DNA of 64,000 nt from Frondihabitans sucicola (GCF_030296615.1 NZ_AP027732.1:3105042-3169041), one strand, 5' to 3'. Numbered from the stretch's first letter, positions 46,263-56,466 are shown. The notes: generated by a model not told the origin, from the sequence alone. A program made the numbers and translations.

Positions 46263-48274
46263 GTGGCGACACGATCAGAATCCAGAGCCGGAACCCGAGT
46301 CGGGCGAATCCCCATCCAGGGGTTGCGTCCGCGCACACCGGACGACCTCTTCGACACCAAGGCGTTCCACGGAGAGGTGGTCCCCTTCCAGGCCACCGTG
46401 TTCCGGGAGGGGCACGACGTCGTCGACGCGGCACTGGTCGTGGCCGACCCCTCGGGCGGGATCTCCCGAGCGCGGATGACCCCGGGTATCCCGGGTACCG
46501 ACCTGTGGAGCAGCGATCACCTGTTCGAGGCCGAAGGCGTCCACACCTGGTGGGTCGAGGCCTGGACCGACGACTGGGCCACCTGGCTTCACGCCGCCGA
46601 GATCAAGGTGCCGCTGGGGCAGGATCTCGACAACGTCTTCGCGACCGGCCGCGACCTCCTCGAGAAAGCGGCACGACGCGATCCTGCGACCGCCCTGTTC
46701 CGCGACGGCGCCAAAGCGCTCGGCAACGCGGGGCTGAGTCCCGCGGCCCGACTCCGGGTCGCGACCGACGGCCGCCTCGCCACCGCTCTGGGCGCTCAGC
46801 CCCTCGCCAGCCTCGTGACCGCGAGCCCGAAGAAAAGGGTGCGCGTCGAGCGCGCGCGCGCCGGCGTCGGGAGCTGGTACGAGTTCTTCCCCCGCAGCGA
46901 GGGCGCCAAGAAGCTCCCCGACGGCTCCTGGCAGTCGGGCACCTTCCGGACCGCGGCGCGACGGCTCCCCGCGATCTCGCGGATGGGGTTCGACGTGGTG
47001 TACATCCCTCCCGTCCACCCGATCGGCACGACGTTCCGCAAGGGCCCCAACAACAGCCTGGAGGCCGGACCGAACGATCCGGGCTCCCCTACGCGATCGG
47101 CTCGAAAGACGGCGGCCACGACGCCGTCCATCCCGAGCTCGGCACGGTCGCCGATTTCGAGTGGTTCGTCGGTGCCGCCAAGAGCGTCGGCCTCGAGCTC
47201 GCTCTCGACCTCGCCCTCCAGTGCTCCCCCGACCACCCCTGGGTGCAGGAGCACCCGGAGTGGTTCACGACCCTGCCCGACGGCACCATCGCCTACGCGG
47301 AGAACCCTCCGAAGAAGTACCAGGACATCTATCCGCTCAACTTCGACAACGACTACGAGGGCATCAGCCGCGAGATCCTGCGCATCGTCCGCCTCTGGAT
47401 CGACCGCGGCGTGACGATCTTCCGGGTCGACAACCCCCACACGAAACCCGTCCACTTCTGGGAGTGGCTCCTCGAAGACGTTCGACAGGACCACCCCGAA
47501 GTGGTCTTCCTGGCAGAAGCGTTCACGAAGCCGGCGATGATGCAATCGCTGGCCCAGGTCGGTTTCCAGCAGTCGTACACCTACTTCACCTGGCGGAACG
47601 AGAAGTGGGAGCTCGAGGAGTACCTCCGGGAGGTCTCCGACGAGACCAGCGCGTGGTTCCGACCGAACTTCTTCGTCAACACTCACGACATCCTGACGCC
47701 CTATCTGCAGTACGGCGGGGTGCCCGCCTACAAGGTGCGCGCAGCGATCGCCGCGACGGCGTCACCGACCTGGGGCGTCTATTCGGGGTACGAACTGATC
47801 GAGAACGTCGCTCGCCCCGGCTCGGAAGAGAACATCAACAACGAGAAGTACGAGTTCAAACCTCGGGACTGGGCCGCCGAAGAGGCGGCAGGCGCCTCGA
47901 TCGCCCCCTACCTGACCCAGCTGAACCGGATCCGATCGCAGCACCCGGCCCTGCGCCAGCTGCGGAACCTCCGCGTCCACGGCAGCGACGACGACGCGAT
48001 CCTGGTGTTCTCGAAGTACCTCGACGGCCGCCACACGCGCTCCGGCCGCTCCGACGCTCTCATCGTCGTGGCGAACACCGACCCGCACTCCGCCCGCGAG
48101 ACGACGGTGCACCTCGACCTGACCGCCCTCGGACTTCCTCCGGGCAGCCGGTTCCTCGTCCGTGACCTGATCACCCAGGCGACCTGGACCTGGACCGATG
48201 ACAACTACGTGCGTCTCGACGCCTTCGTCGAACCGGCCCACATCCTCAGCGTCGACTTCAATCGCACCCCCTAG
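46263..48274 (+). CDS. glgE: Alpha-1,4-glucan:maltose-1-phosphate maltosyltransferase GlgE, frameshifted
   Basis: About 670 residues when joined. It extends alpha-glucans using maltose-1-phosphate. The N-terminal segment RIPIQGLRPRTPDDLFDTKAFHGEVVPFQATVFREG is characteristic. In the GH13_3 barrel the nucleophile Asp is in IFRVDNPHTKPVHFWEWLL and the acid/base Glu in VVFLAEAFTKPAMM; VNTHDILTPYLQYGG follows. The break is in CCCC 47086-47089: one extra C gives NDPGSPYAIGSKDGG. glgB follows directly, with its ribosome-binding site overlapping this stop codon. treS and the maltokinase gene, which supply maltose-1-phosphate in many actinobacteria, are not in the window. Confidence 0.93.
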
Positions 48275-48280
48275 GAGGAG
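48272..48280 (+). promoter_or_regulatory. Strong ribosome-binding site of glgB overlapping the glgE stop
   Basis: TAGGAGGAG, where TAG is the glgE stop codon, 4 nt before the ATG at 48285. Translation of glgB is probably coupled to glgE. Confidence 0.7.
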
Positions 48281-48284
48281 CAGC

Positions 48285-50453
48285 ATGAGCCACGACACCC
48301 TGGTGATCCCCGCTCTCGACCGGCACGAGGCCCACCTCGTCGCCGTCGGGAGCCACCCTCACCCCCACACCGTCCTCGGGCCGCACCACATCGACTCCGG
48401 AGTTCTCGTCCGGGTGCTGCGCCCGCTGGCCGAATCCGTCTCCCTGATCCTGGAGACGGGCGCGCGCCTGTCGATGGCGCACGTCGCTGAAGGCATCTGG
48501 GAGGCGCTGGCGATCATCGAGCCCGGCGCGTACCGCATCGAGGCCGGCTACGAGGGCTCCCCGCCCTGGATCGCCGACGACCCGTACCGGTTCTGGCCGA
48601 CGGTCGGCGAGGTCGACCTGTACCTGTTCGGCGAGGGCCGCCACGAGAACCTGTGGCAGGTGTTCGGCTCACACGTCAGGACACACCAGGACACTCTTGG
48701 GACCGCGTTCTCGGTCTGGGCTCCGCACGCTCAGGCCGTGCGGGTCAAAGGAGACTTCAACGGCTGGTACGGCATCGCGCACGCGATGCGACGACTCGAC
48801 GGCAACGGAATCTGGGAGCTCTTCGTGCCTGGCCTCACGCAGGGCACCTACAAGTACGAGATCCTGAGCGCCGACGGCCGCTGGGTCGAGCGGGCCGATC
48901 CCATGGCACGCCAGGCCGAGGTCCCGCCGTCCACGGCCTCCGTGATCACCTCGTCGACCCACGAGTGGGCGGACGCCGACTGGATGACCGCCCGCGGCCG
49001 GACGGAGCCGACGACCAGGCCGCTCAGCGTGTACGAGCTCCACGTCGGATCCTGGAGGCCCGGTCTCTCGTACCGTGAGCTCGCCGACCACCTGATCGCC
49101 TACGTGGGCGACCTCGGCTTCACGCATGTCGAGTTCATGCCCCTCGCCGAGCACCCCTTCGGCGGCTCGTGGGGTTATCAGGTCTCCGGCTACTACGCGC
49201 CCACCTCCCGCTTCGGCACACCCGACGATCTCAAGTACCTCATCGACCGGCTGCACCAGGCCGGCATCGGCGTCATCATGGACTGGGTGCCCGGCCACTT
49301 CCCGAAAGACGAGTGGGCCTTGGCGAAGTTCGACGGCCAGGCCCTCTACGAGCACAGCGACCCCCGGCTCGGCGAGCAACCCGACTGGGGAACCCTCGTG
49401 TTCAACTTCGGCGACTCCCACGTCCGGAACTTCCTGGTCGCCAACGCCCTCTACTGGCTCGAAGAGTTCCACATCGACGGGCTGCGCGTCGACGCCGTCG
49501 CCTCGATGCTGTACCTCGACTACAGCAGGAACGACGGGGAGTGGGTGCCGAACAAGTTCGGCGGCCGAGAGAATCTCGAAGCGATCGGCTTCCTGCAGGA
49601 GGCGAACGCCACGGCCTACAAGCGCAACCCGGGCATCATGATGATCGCCGAGGAGTCGACCTCGTGGCCGGGCGTCACCCGCCCCACGAGCGAGGGCGGC
49701 CTCGGCTTCGGCCTCAAGTGGAACATGGGCTGGATGCACGACAGCCTCGAGTACGTCTCGCGCGACCCCATGTACCGCAGCTACCACCACAACGAGATCA
49801 CCTTCTCGTTCGTCTACGCGTTCAGCGAGAACTTCCTCCTCCCGATCAGCCACGACGAGGTCGTGCACGGCAAGGGCTCCCTGCTCACCAAGATGCCGGG
49901 CGACGAGTGGCAGAAACTCGCCAACGTCCGCGCCTACCTCGCTTTCATGTGGGGTCACCCCGGCAAGCAGTTGCTCTTCATGGGGTCCGAGTTCGGCCAG
50001 CCGTCGGAGTGGAGCGAGCAGCGCGGACTCGACTGGTGGGTGCTCGACCAGCCGACGCACCAGGGCCTGCACTCGCTCGTCCGCCGGCTCAACCTCGTGT
50101 ACCGCGAGGAGGAAGCGCTCTGGGAGCGCGATTTCGACAACGACGGGTTCGAGTGGATCGACGGCGGTGCCGCCCAGGACAGCGTGGTGGCCTTCCTCCG
50201 CAAGTCGTCGGACGGCGACAAGATCGCCGTGTTCGCCAACTTCTCCGGCCAGCCGGTGCGGATGCGTCTCGGGCTTCCCGAGGCGGGCGTGTGGCACGAG
50301 ATCCTGAACACCGATGCCGGTGAGTACGGCGGCTCGGGCGTCGGGAACTTCGGCAGCGTGACCGCAACGGACGACCCGTGGGCAGGCCGCCCGTCGTCGG
50401 CGGAGGTGCAGTTGCCGCCGCTCGGTGTCATCTGGCTCAAGCTCGCGCGCTGA
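48285..50453 (+). CDS. glgB: 1,4-alpha-glucan branching enzyme
   Basis: A 722-residue GH13_9 enzyme. An N1 domain (LVAVGSHPHPHTVLGPH) precedes the CBM48 domain (FSVWAPHAQAVRVKGDFNGWYG). Barrel motifs: VYELHVGSWRPG, VEFMPLAEHPFGGSWGYQVSGYYAPTSRFG, DWVPGHFPKDEWAL, nucleophile Asp in IDGLRVDAVASMLYLDYSR, acid/base Glu in MIAEESTSWPGVT and PISHDEVVHGKGSLL. It adds alpha-1,6 branches and works on the linear glucan made by GlgE, encoded just upstream. A family B palindrome follows the stop. Confidence 0.97.
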   Translation: MSHDTLVIPALDRHEAHLVAVGSHPHPHTVLGPHHIDSGVLVRVLRPLAESVSLILETGARLSMAHVAEGIWEALAIIEPGAYRIEAGYEGSPPWIADDPYRFWPTVGEVDLYLFGEGRHENLWQVFGSHVRTHQDTLGTAFSVWAPHAQAVRVKGDFNGWYGIAHAMRRLDGNGIWELFVPGLTQGTYKYEILSADGRWVERADPMARQAEVPPSTASVITSSTHEWADADWMTARGRTEPTTRPLSVYELHVGSWRPGLSYRELADHLIAYVGDLGFTHVEFMPLAEHPFGGSWGYQVSGYYAPTSRFGTPDDLKYLIDRLHQAGIGVIMDWVPGHFPKDEWALAKFDGQALYEHSDPRLGEQPDWGTLVFNFGDSHVRNFLVANALYWLEEFHIDGLRVDAVASMLYLDYSRNDGEWVPNKFGGRENLEAIGFLQEANATAYKRNPGIMMIAEESTSWPGVTRPTSEGGLGFGLKWNMGWMHDSLEYVSRDPMYRSYHHNEITFSFVYAFSENFLLPISHDEVVHGKGSLLTKMPGDEWQKLANVRAYLAFMWGHPGKQLLFMGSEFGQPSEWSEQRGLDWWVLDQPTHQGLHSLVRRLNLVYREEEALWERDFDNDGFEWIDGGAAQDSVVAFLRKSSDGDKIAVFANFSGQPVRMRLGLPEAGVWHEILNTDAGEYGGSGVGNFGSVTATDDPWAGRPSSAEVQLPPLGVIWLKLAR

Positions 50454-50516
50454 TCCTGCGCTGCCCTGCGGCTCCCGCCTCTCCCGCCGCTCCTGCTTCT
50501 CCCGCCGCTCTTGCTT

Positions 50517-50605
50517 CTCCCGAAATCGAAGGGGATCTGCCCCGACTCGGCGACTTCATGCCGATGTCGGGGGCGAAGACCGAGAATCCCCTTCGATTTC
50601 GGGAG
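50517..50605. repeat. Palindromic intergenic element, family B, copy 2
   Basis: Perfect 20-bp inverted repeat: CTCCCGAAATCGAAGGGGAT (50517-50536) and its complement (50586-50605), with a 49-nt spacer. Core ACTTCATGC lies at 50553-50561, the same offset as the inverted core in copy 1. Inside the spacer CCCCGAC/GTCGGGG and CGGC/GCCG can also pair, so the whole element may form one long hairpin. It lies between converging glgB and thioredoxin genes, next to imperfect CTCCTGCTTCTCCCGCCG tandem repeats (50475-50520). Confidence 0.78.
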
Positions 50606-50674
50606 GGGCGGGGCGAGGCGGGGGCGAGGCGGGGCGGGTCGAGGGCGGCGCGGCCCGGCGGGCGGAACGAGCGC

Positions 50675-51667
50675 TCAGTAGAGCAGCATCGTCAGCCGAC
50701 GGCGCGCGGCCACGACCGAGGGGGCGTCCGTGCCGACGATCTCGAAGTACTCGAGCAGTCGCGTGCGGGCGACGTCTTTAGCCGCAGGATCGAGAGTCGG
50801 AAACACGGTCAGGACGCGGTCGAAGGCGTCGTCGACGTGGCCGCCGCTGACATCGAGGTCGGCCACCGCCAGCTGCGCCTCCAGGTCGTTCGGCGCGGCC
50901 GCGGCAGCACTGCGGACATCGGCCATCGTGACGCCCTGCAGACGGGCCAGCAACGAGACCTGGGCCAGCCCGGCGACCGCCAGCTGATCGCGCGGGTCCT
51001 GAGCGATCGCGGTGCGGTAGGCCGCCTGAGCCGCGGCGTAGTCGCCCTTCTCGATAGCGTCGTAGGCGTCTTGGTGGTGCGGAGGCAGGGGCTCCGGCTC
51101 GGGCTCGGCGGCCGGGCCGCTCTCGTCGGGGGTCGCGCCGCCCTCGACCGCTACGCGCCCGGTGACGCCGTTCTGCTCGGCGAGCTGAAGCACCTGCTCG
51201 AAGACGTCGCGCACCTGCGCCTCCGGGAGCGCGCCCACGAAGAGCGAGACGGGGCGCCCGCCGATGACGGCGGCAACGGTCGGGATCGACTGCGCCTGGA
51301 ACGCCTGTGTGAGCTGGGGGTTCGTGTCGGCGTCGACCTTCGCCAGGACGAACCGGCCGTCGTACTCGACGACGAGCTTCTCCAGGATCGGAGACAGCTG
51401 CTTGCAGGGGCCGCACCACTCCGCCCAGATGTCGACGATGACCGGGACGGTGTTGCTCAGGTCGAGGACCGCCGAGAAGGTGGCGTCGGTGACGTCGATG
51501 ACCAGGGACGGCAGAGAGCCGACCGGGGCGTCAGCCCCGGCGTCCGGCCCCGGCCCGCCGTCGACGGAGGCGCCGGGACCCGCTGTCGGGGCCTGCGCCC
51601 GATTCACCAGGGAGGAGAGATCGACTGCACCGCGGAGGCTCGCGGCGCTCGGGGGAACGTTGCTCAT
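50675..51667 (-). CDS. Thioredoxin-TPR protein (YbbN/CnoX-like co-chaperone)
   Basis: A 330-residue protein. A disordered Ala/Pro/Gly leader of about 60 residues is followed by a thioredoxin domain with the complete active site DIWAEWCGPCKQLSP and the cis-Pro region QSIPTVAAVIGGRPV. After an acidic linker (ESGPAAEPEPEPLPPHHQ), a helical TPR_19/20-type repeat region begins DAYDAIEKGDYAAAQAAYRTAIAQDPRD. E. coli CnoX lacks a CxxC pair, whereas this protein keeps CGPC and may be redox active. The ATG overlaps the upstream gene's stop (ATGA). Confidence 0.87.
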   Translation of the reverse strand: MSNVPPSAASLRGAVDLSSLVNRAQAPTAGPGASVDGGPGPDAGADAPVGSLPSLVIDVTDATFSAVLDLSNTVPVIVDIWAEWCGPCKQLSPILEKLVVEYDGRFVLAKVDADTNPQLTQAFQAQSIPTVAAVIGGRPVSLFVGALPEAQVRDVFEQVLQLAEQNGVTGRVAVEGGATPDESGPAAEPEPEPLPPHHQDAYDAIEKGDYAAAQAAYRTAIAQDPRDQLAVAGLAQVSLLARLQGVTMADVRSAAAAAPNDLEAQLAVADLDVSGGHVDDAFDRVLTVFPTLDPAAKDVARTRLLEYFEIVGTDAPSVVAARRRLTMLLY

Positions 51668-53439
51668 GACACTTCTTTCGCTGAGATCAGACCTTGACTG
51701 AAACCGAGCAGAACGATCTTGTCGCTCGAACCGACCGGGGGAACGGAGAAGAGCAGTTGGACGCCGTAGGTGGCGACGAGGCCCTTCGTCGACTTCGAGA
51801 CGCCGCTGAGCGACTTGACCTCGCCCTCGGTGTTGACCTCCGCGCCGGGCTTCGTCGGTTTGACCGTCTCGATCTCGTTGAGGGACACCGAGACGATGGC
51901 GCCCGCGTTGATCGTCGCGAAGGCGACGCTCGGGTCGGTGGCGGTCTCGCTCGAGTAGGCGATCGAGGCCGTCGCCGGCAATTTCGCCGACTTGGCGTCT
52001 TTGTACGGCTTGCCGATCTTGTCGCGGAGGGTGTCGCCGTCCTTCTGGAAGTACTTCGCATCGGAACTCGCGTCGGAGTTCTTGAGGATGTCGGCGTAGG
52101 CCCCGGCCAGCTTGTCCGGCTCCATCGTGAGGAGCTTGACATCGGGTGCGAGTCGAGCCGATCCGATGCTCGCGGGAGCGACTCGCGGGATCTGCGCGCC
52201 GGCCTCGAGGCCCACCAGATAGTCGACCTTGTAGGGATCGCGAGCGGTCTGCTGGAGCAGCATCACACCGACGGGTGAGACCTTCGTGTCGGCCGTGGCG
52301 TCCTGCACCACGGCGAACACCGTTCGCGGCCACGAGTCGACCTGCTGCGGCAGGGTCAACGTGATCTTGCCCGACGGGATGGTGACCGGCGCGGCAGCGG
52401 TCTTGTCCGCCTTGCGGATCGTGTAGTTGGCCGTGCGTTGAGCGAGGGCGGGCCCGGTGAAGCGGGTGCCGGCAAGGGTTGCGTCCAGGTTCTTGTCGGC
52501 CTGCGTCTGGACCGCGGTGATGCGCTGGATGATCCTGGTGGCCTGCGACACCGTCACGGCCGGCGGCTGGAGGTCGCTCGCCTGCGGCACCGCGGTCGAC
52601 GAGGCGGTGGGCGTCGGAGCGGCCGTGGAGTCACCCGACTGGATCTGCGGCCAGTAGTCGGACGAGCAACCGGCCAGGCCGAGCGACGCGACGAGCACGA
52701 CGGGAACCACGGCCACCATGCGTCGACCGCGGCTTCCGCGCCCCGCACCACTGCCGAGCGCGGCCCGACGCGTGGAGCGCACGGAGCCGCGACGCTCCGA
52801 GCGAGGAAGCCTCGTACGACCGCCGCCCGAGTTGCGGCGCGGGCCCCGCGTGCGACGGTGATGACGAATGGCCCAGACGAAGAGGAGGATGCCGATGATG
52901 AAGACGAGCAGACCGGCCGAGAGGAGCGGGCCGACCAGCGGGGTCGCCGTCGAGAGCGGCCAGGTGACCGAGACCGTCTTCGGCGCCGGGTCGCTTCCGT
53001 CCGAGGCCACGATCAGCGAGATGTCGTCGGGTGCGTCGAGGGAGAAGTTGAGTTCGGGCCCGGTGTACTGCTCGTACCAGAGATCGGAATCGGCAGGATC
53101 GGGGGTCGTCGAGCTGCCGGGGACGGTCTTGGTCACGAGTTTCTGCGTGGCCTTGTCGAACGACACCTGGTTGTAGCTCGCGTCGCCCACCCACCCCTTG
53201 ATGTCGGTCGAGCGGGCGTACGCCGCGAACGCCTTCGAGCCGCCCGCGATGTGGATGCTCTCGCGCCCGGGGATCCCCTTGAGGGCCTTCGCCGGGATGA
53301 CGGTGATCGGGGCGTCCGACTTCATCGAGATCGACGACGTGACCGAATCGGGTGGAGCGAAGACCGTTCGTTGCGCGAGACCGAGCAGGACGAGCAGAGC
53401 CGCCACCACCAGGGTCACGACGGCAAAGACGAAGCGCAC
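51664..53439 (-). CDS. Large membrane/exported protein of unknown function with an internal lipobox-like segment
   Basis: A 591-residue single frame. The N-terminus MRFVFAVVTLVVAALLVLLGLAQ is a signal or anchor. A 130-residue external domain leads to a helix at about 168-190 (LVGPLLSAGLLVFIIGILLFVWAI), then a basic Arg/Ser-rich loop. A second hydrophobic segment (MVAVVPVVLVASLGLAGCSSDYWPQ, about 240-265) carries a lipobox-like LAGC in mid-protein. The remaining 330 residues form a second, external beta-rich domain. The protein looks like a membrane protein fused to a lipoprotein. I do not recognise a catalytic motif. The start is a GTG at 53439 after GGGAG. Coupled to the thioredoxin-TPR gene, which suggests a shared role in envelope or folding processes. 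Confidence 0.72.
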   Translation of the reverse strand: MRFVFAVVTLVVAALLVLLGLAQRTVFAPPDSVTSSISMKSDAPITVIPAKALKGIPGRESIHIAGGSKAFAAYARSTDIKGWVGDASYNQVSFDKATQKLVTKTVPGSSTTPDPADSDLWYEQYTGPELNFSLDAPDDISLIVASDGSDPAPKTVSVTWPLSTATPLVGPLLSAGLLVFIIGILLFVWAIRHHRRTRGPRRNSGGGRTRLPRSERRGSVRSTRRAALGSGAGRGSRGRRMVAVVPVVLVASLGLAGCSSDYWPQIQSGDSTAAPTPTASSTAVPQASDLQPPAVTVSQATRIIQRITAVQTQADKNLDATLAGTRFTGPALAQRTANYTIRKADKTAAAPVTIPSGKITLTLPQQVDSWPRTVFAVVQDATADTKVSPVGVMLLQQTARDPYKVDYLVGLEAGAQIPRVAPASIGSARLAPDVKLLTMEPDKLAGAYADILKNSDASSDAKYFQKDGDTLRDKIGKPYKDAKSAKLPATASIAYSSETATDPSVAFATINAGAIVSVSLNEIETVKPTKPGAEVNTEGEVKSLSGVSKSTKGLVATYGVQLLFSVPPVGSSDKIVLLGFSQGLISAKEVS

Positions 53440-53556
53440 AGTGATTCTCCCTTCGTGCCACCATCCGGGAACTGGCGGCAGCGAATTTAAGACGTTTCAG
53501 GATAGCCGACGTCTCTGGGAGCAACCTAGCCAGCGCGGCGAGCGGCCCGATCCCGC

Positions 53557-53562
53557 TAAAAT
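53557..53562 (+). promoter_or_regulatory. Putative -10 box upstream of the coiled-coil gene
   Basis: TAAAAT in the 221-nt divergent gap, about 98 nt before the GTG at 53661. Its A/T-rich setting (GCTAAAATACG) stands out in this region. No clear -35 box is seen. Confidence 0.35.
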
Positions 53563-53660
53563 ACGAAGGTTCGCCTTCGACCGGTGAGCCGTCCACTCGT
53601 TCATCGTCAACGTGCCTTGCCGTATCCAGGGCTCGCCCCAACCACCCACAGGGAGACATC

Positions 53661-55411
53661 GTGGCCACTGATGAGGCTGAATTCGGAACAGAACTTCGCG
53701 GCTACAAGAAAGAAGAGGTCGAGAAGGCTCTTCAAGACCTTCGCCGCGAGCTGATCAAGGCGAACAACGACCGCGCGGAGCAGTCCAACGAGACCAAGCA
53801 GCTCGCGCAGCGCGTCGACGAGCTCGAGCAGGAGCTCGAGGAGGTCGGCGAGCCGAGCTACAAGGGCCTCGGCGCGAAGCTGGAGAACACCCTCCGCCTC
53901 GCCGAAGAGCAGTCCAACGACCTCATCGCGAAGACCGAGCGCGAGGCCTCCTCCCTTCGCACCTCGACCGCGGACGAAGCCCAGCGCGTCACCGAAGAGG
54001 CCAGCGAACGAGCCGCCGACATCCTCGACGACGCCAGGGACGCGCTGCGGCACAGATCGAGGAGTCGACCGGCGAGGCCGACCGTTTGGTCGCGCGCGCG
54101 AAGGCCGACGCCGAAACGACGATCACCGAGGCCGAGCGCGACGCCGCGGCCATCCGCACCACCGCCTCGACGGAGGCCGCTGAAGCCCTCGCGACGGCGC
54201 GACGCGAAGCGGCCGCCCTCCGCGCCGAGGCCGAACGCGAAGTCACCGACCTCCGCGCCGCTGTCGCCGCCGAGGTCGCCGAAGCCCGCGACGGCGCGGC
54301 CGACCTCGCTCGCCAGACGGAAGAGTCGCGAGCCCGCTTCGTCAGCGACACCGAGCGCCAGCGCGCCGACCTCGAACTCGAGGGAGTCACGATCCGCGAC
54401 GACCTCGCACGACTCGACGAGTCGACCCGCGCCGAGCTCGACCGCGAGGTCGCCGCCCGCCGCGACGCCCTCGACCGCGAAGTCCTCGGCACGCGCGCCG
54501 AACTCGACGACGACGCCGCCAATCAGCGCGCCGACCTCGACCGCGAGATCACCGCCGCACGTGCCGCCCTGGAGAACGACGCCGCCACGACCCGTCAGGC
54601 GCTCGAGCGCGAAGCCGAGACCACCAGAGCCGACCTCGACCGCGAGGTCGAAGAGGCCCACGCCGACATCGAGGCCGCGCGCGAGGCGAGCCGCGAAGAG
54701 ATCGAGCGGACGACGACTCAGACGCGAGAGCAGCTCGAGCGCGACGTCGCCCAGACGAAAGAGCGCCTCGAGCGCGAGACCGCCGAGCAGGCGGCGCGCC
54801 TTGCCGCAGAGGCGGAACGCGCGCAGGCGGACCTCGCCGCCGACCTGGCGGAGACGCGCGCCCGACTCGCTCACGACGACGAAGAGCAGCGCGCTCGTCT
54901 CCTCAACGAGCGAGAGACCCTCGATGCCGAGATCCGCGCCGAACGCGAGCGCGTCCGGGCCGTCCTCGAACGCGAGGCGGAGGACGCCAGGAGCGCCCTC
55001 GCGGTCGAACTGGCGACGCGTCGGGACGAGGCCGAGAGCGATTTCGTCGACCGTCACCACGCGGCCGTCGCAGAGACGCAGCAGTTCCTCGACGAGGCCA
55101 ACGCACAGCTGGCCGATGTCACGGCGCGCGCCGAAGCCAAGCGCCGCGAATCACGCACGGCTGAGGAGAACGCCTACTCTCAGGCGCGGAAGACTCGCTC
55201 CGACTCCGAGCGGGTCGCCGCCGAGACGCTGAGCAACGCGCAGTCCCGCGCCGAGTTCATCGTGTCCGACGCCGAACGGCAGGCCCGCGACCTCCTCGGT
55301 GACGCCGAAGAGCGCCTCGCAGCCATCAATCACGAGCGCGACTCCGTGGCCACCTACTTCGAGAACCTCCGTGGCATGGTGACCCAGATCGACCAGGTCT
55401 CACCGGAGTGA
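53661..55411 (+). CDS. DivIVA-like N-terminus fused to a long coiled coil, frameshifted
   Basis: About 583 residues when joined. The first 35 residues (FGTELRGYKKEEVEKALQDLRRELI) resemble the DivIVA membrane-binding/crossover motif. Nearly all the rest is charged coiled coil of Ala, Arg, Asp, Glu and Leu, with recurring units such as RADLDREV, RDALDREV and REQLERDV at about 11-residue spacing. It is probably a cytoskeletal or polar-growth scaffold; no enzyme domain is seen. The frame breaks around 54041-54045: one extra base gives RDAAAAQIEESTGEADRLVARAKADAE. GTG 53661 follows AGGGAG. The AI-2E gene overlaps the stop (GTGA). Confidence 0.77.
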
Positions 55412-56466
55412 GAATCGTCAACCCCTACCGATTGGGTCTCTTCGGAGGCCTGGGGGTTCTCACGGCAGTCGTCATCGGGACGGCCATCGGCGAGCTCTCG
55501 ACGATCCTCACCTACGTCGGCGTAGCCCTGTTCCTCGCGCTCGGTCTGGATCCGGTCGTGCAGTGGTTCGAGACGCGCCGCGTGCCGAGGCCGCTCGCGA
55601 TCACCATCGTCATGGTCGCGGTCCTGCTGGCCTTCGTCGGCGTGGTGTTCGCCATCGTGCCCACCATCGTCAGCCAGACCACCGACCTGGTCAACAACCT
55701 CGCCAGCTACCTGCAGAGCGTCACGGCCAAGCAGTTCGTCGACAACCTGCAGTCGCTCGTGCCCAAGAACGTCTTCAACGTCCAGAGCGGCCTCAACACG
55801 GTGGTCGACTTCCTGACCGACCCGAAGAACATCGTCACGATCGGCGGTGGTGTCCTCGCCGTCGGTGTCGCGATCTCGAACGGTCTCGCCGGAACCCTCA
55901 TCGTGCTGATCCTGACCCTTTACTTCATGGCATCGCTGAACAGCATGAAACACGGTCTCTACCAGCTCGTCCAGAAGTCGAGCCGCACGGAGTTCGCCCG
56001 GATCGCCGACGCCATCAGCGCCTCGGTGGGCCGGTACGTGATCGGTCAGGTGGCCCTCGCCCTGTTGAACGGCATCCTGAGCTTCATCGTGCTCTCGATC
56101 GCGCACGCCCAGCTTCCGGCCTTCTTCGCGTTCATCGCCTTCATCGGGGCGCTGATCCCCCTGGTCGGCACGGTGAGCGCCGCAGCGGTCATCGTGCTGG
56201 CTCAGGTCGCCCTGCTGCCGCTCTCGCCGGCGACCTGGATCGCTCTGGCCATCTGGTACCTCGTCTACATGCAGGTCGAGGCGTACGTCCTCGCGCCACG
56301 CGTGATGCGACGAGCTGTGAAGGTTCCCGGCGTCCTCGTCATCATCGCCGCCCTGGTCGGCGGCACGCTGCTCGGAGTGCTCGGCGCTTTGATCGCGGTC
56401 CCCGTCGCGGCGGCGATCCTCCTCATCGTGCGAGAAGTCATCATCCCGCGTCAGAACGAACGCTAG
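55408..56466 (+). CDS. AI-2E family transporter (PF01594)
   Basis: A 352-residue membrane protein with about seven to eight helices. Typical segments: FLALGLDPVVQWFETRRVPRPLAITIVM, a long amphipathic region (NNLASYLQSVTAKQFVDNLQSLV), then LIVLILTLYFMASL and a final helix group containing FIAFIGALIPLVGTV and GVLGALIAVPVAAAILLIVREVI. Members act as AI-2 exporters (TqsA) or Na+/H+ antiporters; the assignment stops at family level. Translationally coupled to the coiled-coil gene. Confidence 0.88.
   Translation: MRIVNPYRLGLFGGLGVLTAVVIGTAIGELSTILTYVGVALFLALGLDPVVQWFETRRVPRPLAITIVMVAVLLAFVGVVFAIVPTIVSQTTDLVNNLASYLQSVTAKQFVDNLQSLVPKNVFNVQSGLNTVVDFLTDPKNIVTIGGGVLAVGVAISNGLAGTLIVLILTLYFMASLNSMKHGLYQLVQKSSRTEFARIADAISASVGRYVIGQVALALLNGILSFIVLSIAHAQLPAFFAFIAFIGALIPLVGTVSAAAVIVLAQVALLPLSPATWIALAIWYLVYMQVEAYVLAPRVMRRAVKVPGVLVIIAALVGGTLLGVLGALIAVPVAAAILLIVREVIIPRQNER

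Noticed and set aside
45877-46434. A 185-codon minus-strand frame before glgE
   Set aside because: Arg/Pro-rich composition typical of non-coding high-GC frames, no start signal, and it overlaps the glgE N-terminus.
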